NCBI GenBank assembly: GCA_023548195.1
Contig: JAJHZJ010000335.1
Coordinates: 2,597,020-2,661,019 of the forward strand
From: Bettongia penicillata ogilbyi
Lineage: Eukaryota; Chordata; Mammalia; Diprotodontia; Potoroidae
Direction: 5' to 3'
DNA: 64,000 nt
In this document: in pieces, positions 58,533-64,000 of the stretch
How the letters are laid out: every line of letters starts with the position of its first letter
Position numbering within the stretch: position 1 is the stretch's first letter
Translations under genes and position numbers: made by a program
The notes under the pieces: generated by a model
Database searches by the model: none
Told to the model about the DNA's origin: nothing
Seen by the model: only the letters and a program-made list of their open reading frames with translations

Positions 58533-59638
58533 TATTATTTTCTTCTTTCTATGATGCATGTATTCAGAAGTCAAAACTGATTTAAGTGTAAAGAAAATTA
58601 TTATCACCATTAATTATTTTTAGAACTGAGGGATAAGTAATGATATGTAAAAATACTCTTCCCTTTAAGTATTTTGTTTTCACAAAAGTATTTTGGAAAA
58701 GAAATCTTACTGAATGGAAAAACTAAAGCATAAGAATGTGAAGCCTCTTCCTAGCCTCAGAATGCCGTGGAATGATAAGCAACATGGCGTAGGTAAAAAG
58801 TAGGTAGATATGTTCACATTTTAACCTGGGGTGATGATGGTGGTGGTAAAGGTTGGATCCCCCAAAATATGTTCCTCTGGTTCCTTAAACATGGGTAGTT
58901 GGCAAGGAAGTAACCACTAGCAAGCTCAAGGAATCCCTTTGTTGGGATATATGTCCTTTTACTGCAATGCAATGGGAAGGATGAGAGATAGTTTGATCCC
59001 AAGTGCTCTTTGTACCATTACCTGGCATGTGCATATTCCTGAACTTTTGAAAATCATTCATACAAGGCTTTGGGATCTACATGTGTATTTTTGTATGTAG
59101 TATCATTACTCTGGTGCTTGTTGTTAGTAAGAGCATATTTCATCAAGGCAGCAATAAAAGTAACTCTAAGAAAATCCTACATTCATGGTATAGGATGACC
59201 TAAGGGCCATGCCCACAGAATATTAGCACTGACCGGTCAACAAACAATAAAAGCTTAGAGTATGGGGTTTGGGATTGACTAGTTGTATATTACCTTAAGA
59301 TGAACCTAATAATGACAGGCAAAATTGTTGAAATTTTACATTATACCTAATCAGCTATGTTTTACTGAGTTATTAAAGGGAATGTGATTTGCTTCAGTGA
59401 ATGAAGTACCCACAAAGAATGCTTTTGAAGTGTAGGAATGAATATTTATAAAACTTTTACAATATTTTGTAATTTATAGAATGATTTAATGGAAATAGCT
59501 ATGCAAAATTTACTTCACAATTCCATAAAAATATGATCTCATGAATGACGGTATTGCTTTTGTCACCTAAATCAAAATCCAAGATATCTATGTATATAAC
59601 TTTGTGAATTGTGATAGCTTCTCAAATAAAAGCTTGTG

Positions 59639-59642
<4 letters not shown>
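58533..59642. other. Upstream of the fifth receptor, nothing recognised
   Basis: No gene or repeat identified. No copy of the OR upstream block seen within 3.5 kb. Confidence 0.4.
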
Positions 59643-59702
<60 letters not shown>

Positions 59703-59705
59703 TGC
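59643..59705. repeat. (AT)n/(GT)n microsatellite
   Basis: AT run then GT run; more ATAC/ATGT and a short (ATCT) tract follow to about 59930. Confidence 0.95.
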
Positions 59706-60289
59706 ACATATGTGATATTGGCATATATTTATGTAGAGGTTCAAAATTTCTATAATATATTCATATAATATATGAATACATGTATATTCCAAAAGGTGAT
59801 CAACTTCCACATATTCACAAACATATACTAACACATATATACATTTGTGTTCATACATACATATGTACATGTCTATATATGTGTATGTGTCTATCTATCT
59901 ATCTATCTGTATACATACATTTATTCATAAGTCGTGGTTCAGTCCAGGAAATCTAAATTAAATCCCAAATTGCACTTAACTAAATGAACTCCAGACAATA
60001 CTACTGGACTAAATTATTCCACTAATATCACACATATCACAGAGAATGACAAGACTGTTGTGCCTTCAAAGCATATAATACTTTTTTGTGCTCACTCGCC
60101 TCTTGATTAGGAGATGGTGATGAAAAGTTTTTTTTGTCCAGTGTTCCAGTCTTGCCACCTGCTTATTCCAAGGGGAAACATCTTCATTAGGATGAGAGGC
60201 AAGGAGCTATTATTTTTTTTAAATAACCAATTGTCTGACTTTTTTCATTTAAAACACATATTATACAATCCTCTTCCAAATCCTCTTTG

Positions 60290-60470
60290 ACCAATCTTCA
60301 TTTTCTCCATAAGGGATGTGAATTAAAACTATATATGTCCACCTTATTCCCTTACTAGGCTGTGCTCCTTTCAGAAACAGTTTGTGTTTTATGTAAGTTT
60401 TGTACCTCTAACAATATTTCTCATAACCTACTGAATAAAGCGTTTCTTTAATGGATATTGACTGGTATTT
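60290..60470 (+). mobile_element. L2 3' end
   Basis: TAGGCTGTGCTCCTTTCAGA, TTTTGTACCTCTAACAATAT, ACCTACTGAATAAAGCGTTT and a GATATTGACTG end match the terminal part of L2. The start is uncertain. Confidence 0.65.
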
Positions 60471-60654
60471 GAATGAGTATTTCTTTTTATTTCATGATAT
60501 TAGTTTGTCTCAGGAATAACTGTATTCATTTATTCTATTAAAATATATAAAACAAAACACTATGTTAAGTGTACTATATGATATCTATTCACTATCAGAA
60601 AAATATTATCTATTTATATATTAGTATATTCTATATGATATGTAATATTTCTCA

Positions 60655-60905
60655 GGGCAGTGGGGTGACTCAGGGAATAGAATACTCATTTTGGAATCAG
60701 AAAACCTTGTGAATCTTCATGAGTTCAAATCTGACCTCAGTCACTTACTAGTTCTGTGACTCTGGGTAAGTCACTTAAGGCTGTTTGCCTTAGTCCTCCA
60801 TTTGAAAAATGAGTTGGAGAAAGAAACAGCAAATCACTCTAGTATCTTTGCCAGGAAACCCCCCCCCCCTCCATGAATACATGACTGAAATGACTGAACA
60901 CAAGC
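60655..60905 (+). repeat. Marsupial MAR1-type SINE
   Basis: GGGCAGTGGGGTGACTCAGG, TTGGAATCAGAAAACCTTG, GAGTTCAAATCTGACCTCAG, CTCTGGGTAAGTCACTTAAG, GTTGGAGAAAGAAACAGCAA and a CATGACTGAAATGACTGAAC end. A C10 run (60859-60868) interrupts it. Confidence 0.9.
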
Positions 60906-62083
60906 TATTTCACAGGTTTATGGTTTTCCCATAAACATAAATAATTCATCATATGAAAAAGGGATTATTTAATTGTATTAGAAATTTCTACAGCTCTGGG
61001 ATAAAATAAAAGAGAATTCAATAATTGTAATCCCATATATTCATCTGTAACTGATTGTAAACAGTTTCCTACTTAAATTTAAATAAATTGAACCAAGGTA
61101 AACAGTCAGCCATATAAACAAACAAGAAAAAATATGCAGTTAATATCAAATAAAACATCATAGCTCATAACTCATATTTTCATTTCCATTTTGATTTTTC
61201 AAATTAAAATAAGTATTTTATCGTTTTGCATAATAAAATAAAAATGAAAAAAAAAAAAACCTCTCAATGATGGTTAATTCTTCAGTGGAAATATTTTCCC
61301 TTTCCCTGACCTATTCAAATTGGATTCAAACCTTAATCAGGAAAAAAAAAATCATAAAATAATTTCCAAATAAATTTGAAATATGTGCTATTATCTGAGT
61401 AGCGAATTGTTTTTATCCATATATTATCTGTAAATGTATTACCTGAAATATATTTCTCTTTTTTTGAGAGCCACATCGTTTGCTTTTGTTTTGGTCTTGG
61501 ATACAAAGAGCTTGTCTTTGGTACTAAACTAACCTGAAAGCAGAAGCAGCTGATTAATGAGCAGGGTGCTTCATGATACGACCCTGGCCATCCAATTTTT
61601 AAGTCACCTGAAGCAAAGAAGGTTATGATAAGCCACAAGAGTTATAACAGGCCAATATGGATCTTGGTAAGTTCCTATTTTCTGAAATTCTGTTCCTCAT
61701 CTCGGTCTTCTGAAAAGTCCTTTGTTCTTGAATGGTAGAAGAGAGTCCATTACAGCACAGAAATTTAAAGAAGGCCTAGCCCCAACCATTATAATACATA
61801 GTGGGGTAAACTTATACTTGTCATTGAACCATTCAAATTATATGTTCTGTTTTAATTAAATTGACTCCAGGGAAAAATGACTTTCCACACAGACCTTCAG
61901 GTATATCTAACATCTTTAGAATTGTTCCAGAGCTAATTATAATGCTAGGGTCAGGAAAATGTCCCTGGAGGAAAGAGTTGGGGTAGGGAAATATCCTAAT
62001 TTCTAGAGAACAGGGCAATAACTAAAGACATGATTCATACACAAGAAGGGTATCTATGATAGACAGACAAACAGACAGAGAAG
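60906..62083. other. Intergenic, AT-rich, nothing recognised
   Basis: An A12 run lies at 61248-61259. The 101-codon antisense frame at 61333-61638 has no family features. Confidence 0.45.

Positions 62084-62134
<51 letters not shown>
62084..62134. repeat. (GATA)n microsatellite
   Basis: About 13 GATA units, then GAGA. Confidence 0.97.
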
Positions 62135-62135
<1 letters not shown>

Positions 62136-62269
62136 GAAAGAGAGAGAGAAATAGATCATCAACTGGCAACCTATACAAGAGGAATAGTCTAAGAAACAAA
62201 GAAAACCATGTTGATCCCTTAATTAAGACATATTTAGAAAGAATAAAGAGAATGGGGTTCATCTTGACT

Positions 62270-64000
62270 AAAGTTTTTTTATTGTAATTTTTTTTATTTA
62301 TTTAACTTTTTACATTCATTTTCACAAAATTTTGGGTTCCAAATTTTTTTTTCCCCTTTTAATCCCTCCCCCCCACCCCAATACCCCAAGCAATCTAATT
62401 TTCCCTATCTCCAATCTACCTTCTCTTCTATCATCCCTCCCTTCTTTTGTCTCCATCTTCTCTTTTCTCCTGTAGGGCCAGATGACTTTCTATTCCTCAT
62501 TAACTGTATGTCTTCTTTCCTAGTAGCAACAACAATACTAAACAGTTGTTCCTAAAACTTTGAGTTCCAAATTCTCCCCATCCCTCCCTCCCCACCCATT
62601 CCCTTTGGGAAGGCAGGCAATTCAATATAGGCCTTATCTGTGTAGTTTTACAAATGACTTCCCTGATAGTTGTGTTGTGTAAGACTAACTGAACTGCCAT
62701 CCCTCCTAACCTGCCCCTCATTGTTTCTCTTCTGTCTTTTGATCCTGTCCCTCCCCAAGTGTTGACTTCAAATTGCTCCCTCCTCCCCTTGCCCTCCCCT
62801 CCATCATCCCCCGCCTTGCTTATCTCCTTCTCCCCCACTTTCTTATACTGTAAGATAGGTTTTCATACCAAAATGAGTGTGCATTTCATTCCTTCCCCTA
62901 GTCAAATGGGATGAGGGAAAACTTCCTGCCTTTTATTTTTCTCAGCTCTCCTCTTTTTCCCTTCACTAAAAAGTCTCCTACTTGCCTCTTAAATGACATA
63001 TAGTTACCCCCTTCAATTTCATCCTCTTCCCTCCCACGACATTTCTCTCTCACCATTTACCTTAATTTCTTTTAAGATATGGTCCCATCCTATTCAATTT
63101 AATCTGTACTCTCTGTCTCTGTATGTGTGTGCATATGTGTATGTTTGTGCACGTGCATGCGTGTACATGTGTGTGTATGGACTCACCTACTACCCAGATA
63201 CTGAAAAGTTTTAAGAGTTACAAATATTGTCTTTCCATGTAGGAATGGAAACAGTTTACTTCTGGTAAGTCCCTTAAGACTTCTCTTTGCTGTTTACTTT
63301 TTCATGCTTCTTCTCATTCTTGTGTTGGAAAGTTAAATTTTCTTTTCAGCTCTGGTCTTTTCATCAAGAATGCTTGAAAGTCCTCTGTTTCATTGAAAGA
63401 CCATATTTTCCCCTGAAGTATTATACTCAGTTTAGCTGGGTAGGTGATTCTTGGTTTGAGTCCTACTTCCTTTGACTTCTGAAATATCCTATTCCACGCC
63501 CTTCGATCCCTTAATGTAGAAGCTGCTAGATCTTGAGTTATCCTGATTGAATTTCCACAATACTGGAATTGTTTCTTTCTAGCTGCTTGCAAGATTTTCT
63601 CCTTGAGCTGGGAGTTCTGGAATTTGGCCACAATGTTCCTAGGAATTTCTCTTTTTGGATCTCTTTCAGGTGGTGATCGATGGATTCTTTCAATACTTAT
63701 TTTGCCCTCTGGTTCTAGAATGTCAGGGCAGTTTTCCTTGATAATTTCATGGAAGATGATGTCTAGGCTCTTTTTTTGATCATGACTTTCAGGTAGTCCC
63801 ATAATTTTTAAATTGTATCTCCTGGATCTATTTTCCAGGTCAGTTGTTTTTCCCCTGAGATATTTCACATTCTCTTCCATTTTTTCATTCTTTTGGTTTT
63901 GTTGGTGATTTCTTGGTTTCTCGTAAAGTCATTAGACTCCATCTGTTCCATTCTAATTTTGAGAGAACTATTCTCTTCAGTGAGCTTTTGAACCTCTTTT
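62270..64000 (-). mobile_element. HAL1 (half-L1) retroposon, running off the window
   Basis: Antisense A-rich tail (TTTTTTTATTTATTTAAC at about 62288), 3' UTR (62320-63310) with the same phrases as the other two copies, then ORF1 up to the edge. Again the 3' UTR joins ORF1 directly with no ORF2. The GT-rich tract at 63118-63180 matches the AC tract of the copy at 11791. The 5' end is outside the window. Confidence 0.88.
63314..64000 (-). pseudogene. HAL1 ORF1, mostly open in the RNA-binding half
   Basis: The 188 codons from MEENVKYLRG (63880) to the FPTQE stop at 63314 are open. They cover the L1 ORF1p RNA-recognition and C-terminal domains: TTDLENRSRRYNLKIMGLPE, RIHRSPPERD and AASTLRDRRAWNRIFQKSKE. 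The coiled coil continues upstream to the edge (VQKLTEE-type heptads), but a 1-nt loss near 63895-63910 separates the two halves. Compared with the copy at 12647 it lacks the stops in the middle of the protein. Confidence 0.85.

Noticed and set aside
61560..61960. Possible fourth copy of the OR upstream block near the fifth receptor (CTGATTAATGAG, CTAATTATAAT)
   Set aside because: Only short isolated matches, no donor and no collinear homology with the other three blocks.
5380..63180. Short tandem arrays as possible CRISPR
   Set aside because: All are simple 2-4 nt microsatellites without spacers, in a mammalian genome.

Overview
This is nuclear DNA from a mammal, almost certainly a marsupial. 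It is AT-rich, mostly non-coding and packed with retroelements. The marsupial call rests on MAR1-type SINEs, a marsupial-type L1, half-L1 (HAL1) elements and a long interspersed repeat that I recognise from opossum and other metatherian DNA. I cannot name the species.

The genes are an olfactory receptor (OR) array. Five single-exon class II, family 4 (OR4C-like) receptors lie on the minus strand at 6775-7713, 19767-20696, 30678-31565, 42121-43035 and 57605-58532. The first two are open from start to stop. The other three are pseudogenes: the third has lost most of TM1 and has a frameshift and a stop; the fourth has three in-frame stops and a 4-codon deletion; the fifth has two single-base deletions. 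Starts are 9-13 kb apart once a young provirus is subtracted. The middle three receptors form one subclade.

About 2.1-3.2 kb upstream of the first three receptors lies a homologous block of about 370-390 bp (10870-11260, 23230-23600, 33671-34060). Each block ends towards the gene in a good splice donor and carries a CTAATTRG homeodomain-type site 7-8 bp from a weak EBF-like site. I read these as duplicated OR promoters with a non-coding first exon. This is the most interesting non-coding structure in the window.

Mobile DNA, left to right: a nearly complete dead L1 (1-5290); a HAL1 with target-site duplication nested in an L1 3' end (11262-14815); a small palindromic hAT-like element (about 23950-24082); a probable solo LTR (about 26640-27062); L2 fragments (about 35040-35440, 53150-54990, 60290-60470); a retroposed 7SL RNA pseudogene (37210-37525); a 5'-truncated HAL1 with target-site duplication (38492-39281); a class II (betaretrovirus-like) provirus on the minus strand with 6-bp target-site duplication (44751-50909); and a HAL1 running off the right edge (62270-64000). 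SINE, MIR and microsatellite tracts fill much of the rest.

The provirus is odd. Its two LTRs look identical apart from the length of one G-run, so it is young, yet gag is truncated, pol is mostly missing and env is broken. It was probably copied in trans from an already defective parent. No CRISPR, operon or other prokaryotic feature is present.
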